Assembly: GCF_000219215.1 (NCBI RefSeq)
Contig: NC_015726.1
Coordinates: forward strand, 3,410,001 to 3,474,000
DNA: 64,000 nucleotides
DNA from: Cupriavidus necator N-1
GTDB lineage: Bacteria > Pseudomonadota > Gammaproteobacteria > Burkholderiales > Burkholderiaceae
Direction: 5' to 3'
Made by a program: the position numbers and the translations under genes. The notes below the pieces were generated by a model. The model saw only the letters and a list, made by a program, of their open reading frames with translations. It was not told the origin of the DNA and did not search any database. Every line of letters starts with the position of its first letter. Position 1 is the first letter of the stretch. Below, piece after piece: positions 57,043 through 64,000 of the stretch.

Positions 57043-57097
57043 AGTCGAGCGTAAGCAATGGGATGGGGGCGTCCATCCCATTGCTTACAGTCGAGCG
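57043..57097. repeat. 16-bp perfect hairpin flanked by 9-bp direct repeats
   Basis: Arms GTAAGCAATGGGATGG (57051-57066) and CCATCCCATTGCTTAC (57073-57088) around a GGGCGT loop. AGTCGAGCG occurs at 57043-57051 and 57089-57097, on both sides. No T tract follows on either strand, so a plain terminator is unlikely. Confidence 0.9.
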
Positions 57098-57318
57098 CCC
57101 GCTCTTCAGCCAAAGACCAAGCCGATTAGGAGAAATCAGCCTACGTGTACGGAAAAGCTTGGACCTCTAAGTTGCGCTTGGAGCGTTTGATGTATGCCAA
57201 TGGTGCGCGCCCTGGCGCAGCCGCACCAGGACCTGTCGGTAATAAAACATCTCGAACCTTCCGTTCATGCTCTATTCCGGCTAAAAGCTAGAAGGGTAGT
57301 GGTCAATGAAGGTTCGAT

Positions 57319-57440
57319 GGCTCCATTACGGCGGCGATCTGCTGGCGCCTTTATGCCGAAGATTCGCCGGCGCGCCAATACGCCGGTGATTTCCTGGCGC
57401 CATTACGCCGAAGCTCTGGTGGCGGCTTTACGCCGACGAC
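57319..57440 (+). repeat. Five tandem repeats of about 25-27 bp, core GGCG-N6-CGCC
   Basis: Units begin near 57319, 57344, 57369, 57396 and 57421, with the shared pattern TGGCGCCATTACGCCGA; the first copy is most diverged (GGCTCCATTACGGCGG). Each is a small GGCG/CGCC dyad. Spacing is nearly constant, as for serial protein-binding sites, for example at transposon ends. Confidence 0.85.
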
Positions 57441-57555
57441 GGCTTGTTTCCATCATGCCTGCGATTCAGATCGGATGCGTCTCGATCAGGCTACCTTAGA
57501 CATTGTGACATGACGAAAAGACAGAGGCGGCGGTACTCGCCTGGATGCCATCCCG

Positions 57556-59664
57556 TTACGCGCGAAAAATATCTACCTTGGTTTCAAGGCACTTGCGTAA
57601 GCTCAGATCAGTCGCGCCCACCTCGAACCAGCTGCCAGGCTTCTGATAGAAGTCCAAGCCCCGACCGATCTTGATGATCCATCCGTTATCGAGGCGAATC
57701 TCGCGATCGTGCATATTGGGGTTGAGCTTGACTTCAAGTTCAACGTCCAGTTCCAAAAGGCTCTGCTTAAGCTCTTCCATCTTTTCGGCGATTTCCGCGA
57801 GCTGGGTCTTGTCGTCGTACCCGGTGATTAGATTGATCTTCTTCACCGTGTTGGACTTCAGGACAGTTTCGCAGAAGCGCACAAAGTTCTGGATCTGATG
57901 CTGGAGGCGGATGTATGGGTCTTCGATGACTACGACCTTCGCTCCCTGCAAATACGGCCCCAGGATCGACTCATAACTGTAGCCGGTGTCGCCATATAGG
58001 ATGCTGAAGTGCTGTTCCTTTAGCTCGACCGTTGTCGGCGTATGTGCCTCCCCCGCAGAAACCGGCGCAAGCGCCGTGGGGTCCGCTGAAGGCTCCGCCT
58101 CAACGGCCGGTGCGTGTTCAGCGCCTGCCTTCTCTTCCACAACCGAACCCAGTTGCTCCACTGATTGATTCAATCGGCGGCGAGCCGGCTGCTGTGTCGC
58201 TGCAGCATCCTTCGACTCCGGACAGAAGACCACAACCTCCTCCCCTGCCGCCTTGAAGTAAGACAGATTGATCAGTGCAAACTCATCGTCTGGTTTGCGC
58301 TTGTTCATCTGTTCCTTCACGCGTCGCCGGCACTCCGCGGCATAGGCAACGTACTCTTCGAACTCTTGGTCAGTCGGAGCGCCGGTCGGATGCAGGATTT
58401 TCAAAAATGCACAGACCGTCTTCTTGATCCCCTTCTCGTCGCGGCCCTCGATCGACTTGCCAAGCCGGATTCGCTTGCTCACTTCTTCGTACCGGTTGGT
58501 GTGTTTGAACTGGTAGTGGAAGGCCTCGGCCAGGTAGTCCGTGATGAATCCGTAGCGGCTCGTCAGGAACTCGCTGCTGTTCTTGGGCATCTCCCAGCCC
58601 GGAATGAAAGCGGCGAAGCGGTCCATCACAGCGAGATCCAGCTCGGGGGGCAGGGGCTGGAAGAGATCGTATTCGGTGGAGTTCACCACCTGTTGCACCG
58701 ACAAGTCGATATTGCCGACGAAACTAAGGCTTGCATCGGCAATGACCTCTGCCCCACGCGAAAAGCGGCCGTTTGCCATGAAGTCTTTCATGATCTGGAT
58801 GGTATCCGGATCACGCACCTTGATTCCGCCAACCTCATCGAAGGCGACGGTATCCCAATAGCCGACCAACCCCACCTTGCGTCGGGCATTGTTGTAAAAC
58901 AAGGTCGCTTTGGTAGCCTGTCCGCCGGAAATCAGTGTTGCGTAGGGCGAGAACTCACTGAAGAAGTACGACTTGCCGGTGCCGCGCGGCCCGAGTTCAA
59001 TATAGTTGTAGTTTGGCTCTACCAAGGCTGCAAGACGCGCGATGAAGTGCATCTTCACCCTATGTGAGAGTTTGGATGGCTCGAGGCCCACCGACCGCAT
59101 GATCACGTCGAGCCATTCATCACGGGTGAAAGTGGCGCGGCCCTCAGCATAACGCTCGAAATCAAAACGAGAAAGCTGGATCGGTCGTAGGTCCTCGATG
59201 TAGAAAGCGTAGTCGTCTTCCTCGATGTCGTTGTGCGACAGAGTCACCTCGGCCCAAATGCCCCCCTCCAGCAGTCGGTCGTTGTCCCGGTAAAACTTCT
59301 CACCGATTGCAATGCGCTGCGAATTGAAATTCTCCAGCGACGCCCAGTGGCGTTTTTCTTTTTCGACATAGCGGACGTGCACCTTGTCGATGAAGCGGTG
59401 CTTGCCTTTGGTAGCAACCTTGGATTGCGCGGCATTGGCCTCATCGGGCCGGACGTAATTGTCCTGCAGTGTTGCCAACACCGCTTCCATGCCCGCGTCC
59501 ATCTCTGCTTGGTCGTCGCTGGCGCAAAAGCGTGCCAGGAGAAACTCCAGAACGAAGGTCGGCACGTTGGTGCCCTTCTTGATGCGGTGGAGCAGGTCCT
59601 TGCGAACCACTTTGCCATCAAAGGCTGATGTCAGCTTCTGGTCGAGTGCATCTGGCAGGTTCAT
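57556..59664 (-). CDS. brxL: BrxL-type AAA+ BREX protein with MITD1-like C-terminal domain
   Basis: 702 residues. Residues 1-200 match BrxL-type N-terminal regions (FDGKVVRKDLLHRIKKGTNVPTFVLEFLLARF; RYVEKEKRHWASLENFNSQRIAIGEKFYRDNDRLLEGGIWAEV). The AAA+ core has Walker A GPRGTGKS (225-232) and Walker B VAFDEVGG (273-280). After a Pro/Ala/Glu linker (485-550), residues 551-702 are not Lon protease-like but match the MITD1 C-terminal domain: ILYGDTGYSYESILGPYL, VVIEDPYIRLQHQIQNFVRFCE, MHDREIRLDNGWIIKIGRGLD. ATG overlaps the pglZ stop by 4 bases. Confidence 0.93.
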   Translation of the reverse strand: MNLPDALDQKLTSAFDGKVVRKDLLHRIKKGTNVPTFVLEFLLARFCASDDQAEMDAGMEAVLATLQDNYVRPDEANAAQSKVATKGKHRFIDKVHVRYVEKEKRHWASLENFNSQRIAIGEKFYRDNDRLLEGGIWAEVTLSHNDIEEDDYAFYIEDLRPIQLSRFDFERYAEGRATFTRDEWLDVIMRSVGLEPSKLSHRVKMHFIARLAALVEPNYNYIELGPRGTGKSYFFSEFSPYATLISGGQATKATLFYNNARRKVGLVGYWDTVAFDEVGGIKVRDPDTIQIMKDFMANGRFSRGAEVIADASLSFVGNIDLSVQQVVNSTEYDLFQPLPPELDLAVMDRFAAFIPGWEMPKNSSEFLTSRYGFITDYLAEAFHYQFKHTNRYEEVSKRIRLGKSIEGRDEKGIKKTVCAFLKILHPTGAPTDQEFEEYVAYAAECRRRVKEQMNKRKPDDEFALINLSYFKAAGEEVVVFCPESKDAAATQQPARRRLNQSVEQLGSVVEEKAGAEHAPAVEAEPSADPTALAPVSAGEAHTPTTVELKEQHFSILYGDTGYSYESILGPYLQGAKVVVIEDPYIRLQHQIQNFVRFCETVLKSNTVKKINLITGYDDKTQLAEIAEKMEELKQSLLELDVELEVKLNPNMHDREIRLDNGWIIKIGRGLDFYQKPGSWFEVGATDLSLRKCLETKVDIFRA

Positions 59665-62189
59665 ACGGTGTAATCCGTTTCCAAATTGAGCGAGCAGTAG
59701 CTCGCCAAGGTCGTTGGGTTCAGCGCCTTTACCGAGAACTTGCCCTCGAAATCCGGTTCCATTCGCAGTGCAATCTGTTTGCGCTGCCCCGACATCAACG
59801 TCACAGTCCGTGTAGCCGGGTTCACGTCACCGCCTGGACGTGGCTCACCAACCACATTGCCCTTGCTGTCCTGGGCCTCTAGCAGGATTTCGACACTCAT
59901 CCCCTGTGAAAAGATATCTTCGGAGACCAGTATGACTTCGAGAACGGGAACTCGTGTGGTAATTCGTTTGGCGCCGCTCTTGTACGACAGCTCGACGTTC
60001 ACCTTGCGCAGCTCTGGCTGTTCGGCGGCATCGAGGCGAGCAATCAGCAACGGCACGACGGCCTCCGCCAACGATGCCCCGCCGTGGAAATAGAGGTGAC
60101 CGGATCGGTAGGGAGCCATGCTACGAGGCATCGCCACCTGTGCGAAATCCCCCCGAATGCCAACCTTCTCGGCACTGACGACCAGACTGTGGCTATCCGC
60201 CGCACCCTCACCTAGCATCATGCGGTCATGTGCATTAACCGGCCACTTGCCCTGAGGCTTGACGCAGACGTCACCAGCCTCCGCTTGGGCGTTAAGAAAG
60301 AAACCATGGTCCGTCACGATCACGGCTTCTTTGAAACCCATGCCACGCAGTTTGTGCAGAGCTACCCGGATCAGCTTGAGAGTGCCCGGGATGAGGCTGA
60401 GCGTCGTCTCCGGGTTGCTCTCCAGATGGCTGTCGATTTCCGTTGATCTCAGCACCAGCAGATCGACAGTTTCCGCAATTTTTGCTTTTCCGCGAACGAA
60501 ATCGTTCAGCACCATCTCATCGAAGCGGTCACCGAGGCGCCTTCTAAACGCATCCATGCGCTGGTTCACGTTACCTACCGGCGCCCCCGCCAACTTCGGG
60601 ATCAGGGATTCATTTTCGAGTGCCAATGTCAGCTTGGCGTTTGCCCCTGGCAGCAGACTCGCCATCCCAACCAGCGTGATGGTGGGCAACTGCGCGTAGG
60701 CAGCTTGCAGTTCGACGGGGCCGTCTTCGGCAAGCAGCTTTTCGAGCGCCACACCCAACTCGTAGCGCAAGGCGTCGACCATCAGGTAGGCGACCTTGCG
60801 ACCACTTTCCTTGAGCCGGTCAGCCACCAAGCGATCAAAGGCATCGGCATTCGCCATGCGACCGGTCGGTGGCCACCCGGCGGTCTCGACGTGTTTTACG
60901 AACACTCCCTGCACCTTTTCCGCGAGGCGGCGATAACGGGCTCGCGCTTGGCTGATCACTTCGTGCATCAAGCCGTGTTGATCGAGAAAATCGCCGACCG
61001 CTTGTTCAAACTCACGTTGAAGTCGATCCGCCTCGCGCAGACTCCCCAAGTAGAAGTCGAGCAGATCGGCTTGGGATCGGGCGTGATCCGGTAGCTGGCG
61101 CTCGTAGTCCTCGCAGGCCTCCACCAGGCTGAGTCCAGCCCGCACCAACTCCCACTGCGCCTGACTTTCGCCCTTGCCGCGCCATACTGAATTCTTGTGG
61201 CGCGCCAGCACACGGCGCGCGGCGTCGGTGTCATTGGACGTGACGCCCTTGATCGCCGTGCGCAGGAAAGTTCGTTCCTCAAATGGGAAGGTGTCCCGCT
61301 CGCCCAGGTCATCAATGGCACCGCACAGCTCGGACAGGTTCAACTCTGCCTCAATGGCCTCGGCCCGCTCGATATATACAGCGCGCGCCCTCGGATCGCT
61401 ACGCAGCCGGTCGCACACCTCCTCGACGATAGGCCGGGCTTCCATCGGTGCATGCGGCACGCCCTTCAGGGTGTCTGGCAATGCTCCTGGCAAGTCGAAG
61501 ACAAACTCGCTGAACAATACATAGCGCCAGAGCTCGTCTGCCAGTGCTGCCCATGTCTTGCCACGTGTCTTCACGGTCATGGCTAAAGTTGCCCGTAGGA
61601 AGTCGCGGGCCTCTTGCACCCACCCTTCCTGGCCTTTCAGCGCTTCGGCCTGGGCTGCGTTAGGTGCCAACAAAGCTGCAAGAATTTCGCGGCCGGACTC
61701 GACCTTCAGGGTGGCGCGTAGCTGCGGCCAACTCACTCCACCACCGATCGCGTCAATCACGGCAAACGTCGGCCCAGCCGACGATCCAGCAAACACCTGA
61801 CGAATCTCCGTGGCGTGATCAGGCCTGGCGCGCAGGCAAAGGCTCAAGTACTCGTCACCATCGTCTTGCGGGAACACCGCGCCGCACTCCGCGTAAAGTG
61901 CGAACGGGTCCGCCTGCTTTTGTTCTTCTGTTTCTGGCCGCCTGCTTGGCACATAGATCAGCACACCCTCGAGAGGGGCCTTGGGTTGTCCCACTTCCCG
62001 CAACGCCAGCAGCGCCGCCTCACGGCTTTCAATGCTGCTCTCGGCTGCGTCCACCACGCGCACCTTGTCGGCCGCCAGATCAAAGCACTGCTCGCGGTAG
62101 CGCCTATCGGCGTCGTACACCACCAGGCACCCCGCCTCTTTCAGACGCGGACGCAGCACACACTCTCTAATGAACTCGGCAATGGTCAC
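59661..62189 (-). CDS. pglZ: BREX phosphatase-domain protein PglZ
   Basis: 842-residue BREX core protein with an alkaline phosphatase-superfamily fold in the C-terminal half: metal-site Asp472 in AYLMVDALRYELG, LPTITLVGMASLLPG with a candidate nucleophile Thr/Ser (about 504-511), and VIVTDHGFF (626-629) for metal binding. The N-terminal 450 residues are the PglZ-specific helical part. It starts at GTG 62189, preceded by AAGGGGGCGCT. PglZ is needed for BREX host methylation and phage exclusion. It is translationally coupled to brxL. Confidence 0.94.
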   Translation of the reverse strand: MTIAEFIRECVLRPRLKEAGCLVVYDADRRYREQCFDLAADKVRVVDAAESSIESREAALLALREVGQPKAPLEGVLIYVPSRRPETEEQKQADPFALYAECGAVFPQDDGDEYLSLCLRARPDHATEIRQVFAGSSAGPTFAVIDAIGGGVSWPQLRATLKVESGREILAALLAPNAAQAEALKGQEGWVQEARDFLRATLAMTVKTRGKTWAALADELWRYVLFSEFVFDLPGALPDTLKGVPHAPMEARPIVEEVCDRLRSDPRARAVYIERAEAIEAELNLSELCGAIDDLGERDTFPFEERTFLRTAIKGVTSNDTDAARRVLARHKNSVWRGKGESQAQWELVRAGLSLVEACEDYERQLPDHARSQADLLDFYLGSLREADRLQREFEQAVGDFLDQHGLMHEVISQARARYRRLAEKVQGVFVKHVETAGWPPTGRMANADAFDRLVADRLKESGRKVAYLMVDALRYELGVALEKLLAEDGPVELQAAYAQLPTITLVGMASLLPGANAKLTLALENESLIPKLAGAPVGNVNQRMDAFRRRLGDRFDEMVLNDFVRGKAKIAETVDLLVLRSTEIDSHLESNPETTLSLIPGTLKLIRVALHKLRGMGFKEAVIVTDHGFFLNAQAEAGDVCVKPQGKWPVNAHDRMMLGEGAADSHSLVVSAEKVGIRGDFAQVAMPRSMAPYRSGHLYFHGGASLAEAVVPLLIARLDAAEQPELRKVNVELSYKSGAKRITTRVPVLEVILVSEDIFSQGMSVEILLEAQDSKGNVVGEPRPGGDVNPATRTVTLMSGQRKQIALRMEPDFEGKFSVKALNPTTLASYCSLNLETDYTV

Positions 62190-62230
62190 AGCGCCCCCTT
62201 AAAAATCCAAATGCTTTCCGCAGTGGCCGG

Positions 62231-62347
62231 TCACGAGTTCTTTCTCGCTGCAATCCACTCAAAATGCACGCGCAAAGTCTCAGCCAGACTGTCCTTCACG
62301 CCATGCTTCAGATGTTTTTCCATGAGGAATTCACGGCTAAAGGCCAT
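62231..62347 (-). CDS. Tiny ORF between pglX and pglZ, uncertain
   Basis: 38 codons from ATG 62347: includes FLMEKHLKHGVKDSLAETL and FEWIAARKNS. It is in the same frame as PglX and begins eight codons after its TGA, so it may be a leftover of a longer PglX tail, a readthrough extension or a short peptide. It ends 41 bp before the pglZ GTG. No strong ribosome site is seen. Confidence 0.3.
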   Translation of the reverse strand: MAFSREFLMEKHLKHGVKDSLAETLRVHFEWIAARKNS

Positions 62348-62371
62348 CTCGGTAGTCTTGAACGCTGTTGA

Positions 62372-64000
62372 TCATTCCGCGCCCCCAACCTTCTTCCTGT
62401 CGCGCGCCTTTTTTGGTTGCCCCTCGGGCTCGACGTACAGATCCTCCAGTCCATGCGCTATGGCAAGCGATTTGTCGCTCTTGCACTTTTCACGCACGCA
62501 CTCGGGCCAGTAGTTCATGGCCAGATGCGCCCAGTTGAAGTCGCCTTTCTCCAGCTTGGCCCAAGTGTCCTTGATCACCTTCTGCCAGGGCTTGTAGCGA
62601 AACAGCGGCCACAGGGGCGCGGCAGTGATTTGAACGCCATCGTCGCGGTTCGGCTTGTAGGTGGGCGCGAGCTTGAGCAGGGTGTCGCGCAGCTCCATCA
62701 ATTCCAGCTCGAAGGTTTGAAGCGATTCGAATTGCTTTTCTTCTTCGCGTGAGCGGGCCGCGCCTTTATTGCGCAGCGCGACCACATCGTTACCCACCTG
62801 CTTGAGCTTGGGTTCTATGAAATCATTGATCGCCGTGTAGAGCGTCTGGCTGCTCAGGCTGGGGTAGTAAACCCACAGCGTGTAGCTACCTGACGTCGTG
62901 GCCAGCGGCCAATAGATGGGCGCCTTGCGGCGGCTCTTGGAATAGCGCTGTAGATGGAATGCGAAGAAATCCCGTTGCAGCCAGCGGCGTACGTCGAACG
63001 GTACCGGTGCATCGACGCGAACTAAGGCCTCTTCCATCAAGCGGGCAAGGTCATTCGGGTGGCCGGGGTCGTCGACCAGAATGCCTGCGTGAGCATGGAA
63101 GGGCGTGGCTCCGTCCGGCAACATTCCAGGAGACTTTGCGGGCAAGGGATCGAATGGTTCTGGCTCTGACGGCGCTTCGCGCTCGCCAGTTGCTAGTCGC
63201 CAGTCGAAGCGGCCAAAAGCGACTCCGACAGCCCAGCTGAGTAGAGTGTCGGTGGACGGCAGATCTATTTCACTGCCCTTCTCATCTTCACTGTTTGACT
63301 CATCCTCGTCGCCTCCCTGTGAGTCTTCCTCTCCGCCAAAACACTCTCTTATCTGGCTGAGCGTAAGGCAGTCTGCTTCCGTTAGGCCGTAAAGATCAAA
63401 CGCAATGGCGTCGACCTTGGCCTGAATTACCTTGAGTTCTAATTCGACCGTCGCAGGACTGAATTCGCCGAGCCTTCCGCGGATGGCAGCGGGCAGTAAG
63501 AACGCGTGTGAAGTTTCAATAACCGAATCGAGACTCCTCCTGATCGACCAGCCGCGCTTAGCAAGGCAAGAAAGCTCTTCGCTTGTATTCTCGTTGATCT
63601 TTGGGATTGGCAATTGATTGATCAATCCCGTTTCATATTGCACACCTCCCACTTTGCCCGCAAAGAGGCGCACCAGATGATCGAGCGGTCCAGAATTGAA
63701 AATGCCCGCCAATGCAAGCAATTCACCTTTTGGCGCCAAGGCGACTTTGCCGCCGACGCTGAAGATGCATCCTTTTGGGACTAACTGCGCTGAGAACGAG
63801 ATACCGCGTAGCGGCCAGGTTAGAGCGGGTCGAAAGTAGTAATCTAGAGCCTCCGGACGATCCAGCCAACGGCCGGGTCTGCCGACAAAACCCCTAAATG
63901 TTTCCCGAACATCGTCCCAGTCAACCACTTGTTGGATGTCAGAATAGAAACGAGAGAAACTGCCACCTTTTGTAAATGGAACCCACCGGCACTTGCTTTT
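62372..64000 (-). CDS. pglX: BREX adenine-specific DNA methyltransferase PglX, C-terminal part
   Basis: The frame stays open through the right edge (about 542 codons visible), so only the C-terminal part is present and the NPPY catalytic region lies beyond the window. The visible start CRWVPFTKGGSFSRFYSDIQQVVDWDDV matches the PglX segment after the methyltransferase core (WVPYNKGGEFRKWYG-NVVNWEN type), followed by a target-recognition region (SFSAQLVPKGCIFSVGGKVAL, GIFNSGPLDHLVRLF) and a C-terminal helical region. PglX modifies one strand of the BREX site. It precedes pglZ and brxL, as in type 1 BREX. Confidence 0.9.
   Translation of the reverse strand, partial: KSKCRWVPFTKGGSFSRFYSDIQQVVDWDDVRETFRGFVGRPGRWLDRPEALDYYFRPALTWPLRGISFSAQLVPKGCIFSVGGKVALAPKGELLALAGIFNSGPLDHLVRLFAGKVGGVQYETGLINQLPIPKINENTSEELSCLAKRGWSIRRSLDSVIETSHAFLLPAAIRGRLGEFSPATVELELKVIQAKVDAIAFDLYGLTEADCLTLSQIRECFGGEEDSQGGDEDESNSEDEKGSEIDLPSTDTLLSWAVGVAFGRFDWRLATGEREAPSEPEPFDPLPAKSPGMLPDGATPFHAHAGILVDDPGHPNDLARLMEEALVRVDAPVPFDVRRWLQRDFFAFHLQRYSKSRRKAPIYWPLATTSGSYTLWVYYPSLSSQTLYTAINDFIEPKLKQVGNDVVALRNKGAARSREEEKQFESLQTFELELMELRDTLLKLAPTYKPNRDDGVQITAAPLWPLFRYKPWQKVIKDTWAKLEKGDFNWAHLAMNYWPECVREKCKSDKSLAIAHGLEDLYVEPEGQPKKARDRKKVGGAE

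Larger units (their letters stand above)
56929..57555. other. 627-bp gap with hairpin and tandem repeats between brxL and the nitrilase-like gene
   Basis: No supported coding region. It holds the 57051-57088 hairpin and the 57319-57440 repeat array listed separately. The nitrilase-like gene's promoter should lie here. Confidence 0.6.
48465..64000. mobile_element. Genomic island with P4-like integration/replication module and BREX defence operon (left part)
   Basis: Bounded on the left by a tRNA-Thr 3' fragment and running past the right window edge. It holds a tyrosine integrase next to the boundary, an AlpA-like protein, a P4-type primase-helicase with a candidate origin, then a BREX operon. 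Its base composition is visibly more AT-rich than the host DNA, most of all between 54,300 and 57,550. The right boundary and the intact tRNA are not in view. Confidence 0.85.

Noticed and set aside
57319..57440. Possible CRISPR array in the repeats near brxL
   Set aside because: The units are degenerate and touch each other, with no unique spacers of fixed length and no cas genes nearby.
57556..58014. Lon-type Ser-Lys protease active site in BrxL
   Set aside because: The last 150 residues match the MITD1-like domain, and no typical Lon protease Ser-Lys motif is seen.

Overview
The window is GC-rich and dense with betaproteobacterial core genes. The runs hemA-prfA-prmC-grxD-ubiX, dsbC with a UbiH-type hydroxylase, ychF, ettA, several Bug-type tripartite tricarboxylate transporter binding proteins, and Lrp, LysR, HxlR and GntR regulators suggest Cupriavidus or a close relative in Burkholderiales. 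This is inferred from gene content and style, not from a database match.

Positions 1 to about 48,460 are host chromosome. In order they hold: the 5' part of an acuI-type reductase; dsbC and a ubiquinone-type hydroxylase; ychF; a three-gene membrane cluster (DUF2157, DUF4401, GDYXXLXY); an MTA/SAH nucleosidase; hemA-prfA-(lipoprotein)-prmC-grxD-ubiX; a lysine catabolism pair (lysine 6-dehydrogenase type plus piperideine-6-carboxylate dehydrogenase) opposite an Lrp regulator, followed by an unusual DapB-like reductase; an acyl-CoA synthetase and Bug protein opposite a LysR regulator; an HxlR regulator with a MATE exporter; a complete RND efflux operon (adaptor, pump, outer-membrane factor); a large exported Gly/Tyr-rich protein; a membrane metallophosphoesterase; ettA; a small zinc-ribbon-like protein ending in seven histidines; a YgjP-type metallopeptidase; a GH114-type lipoprotein; two lipoproteins; an amidase/Bug pair with a GntR regulator; a LytS/LytTR-type two-component pair beside a stand-alone copy of the kinase's membrane domain; a NERD-UvrD nuclease-helicase; and a Phd/VapC-type toxin-antitoxin pair.

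At about 48,465 a genomic island begins and runs off the right edge. Its left boundary is a 3' fragment of a tRNA-Thr(TGT) gene with its terminator, which is the expected scar of integrase insertion into a tRNA. Inside are a P4-type tyrosine integrase, an unknown protein, an AlpA-like DNA-binding protein, a small unknown protein, and a P4-type primase-helicase. Directly behind the primase lie two direct and two inverted CGGACGAT octamers around an AT-rich core, a candidate replication origin.

The right end carries a BREX phage-defence operon read right to left: pglX (cut by the window edge), a tiny ORF, pglZ, brxL, then a 609-aa protein with a nitrilase-type Glu-Lys-Cys triad. The BrxL is notable because its C-terminal 150 residues look like the C-terminal phospholipase-D-like domain of eukaryotic MITD1, an ESCRT-III partner, rather than a Lon protease domain. 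The 627-bp gap between brxL and the nitrilase-like gene holds a 16-bp perfect hairpin flanked by 9-bp direct repeats and five tandem GGCG-N6-CGCC repeats. The BrxL domain architecture and its nitrilase-like neighbour are the best candidates for something little described here.
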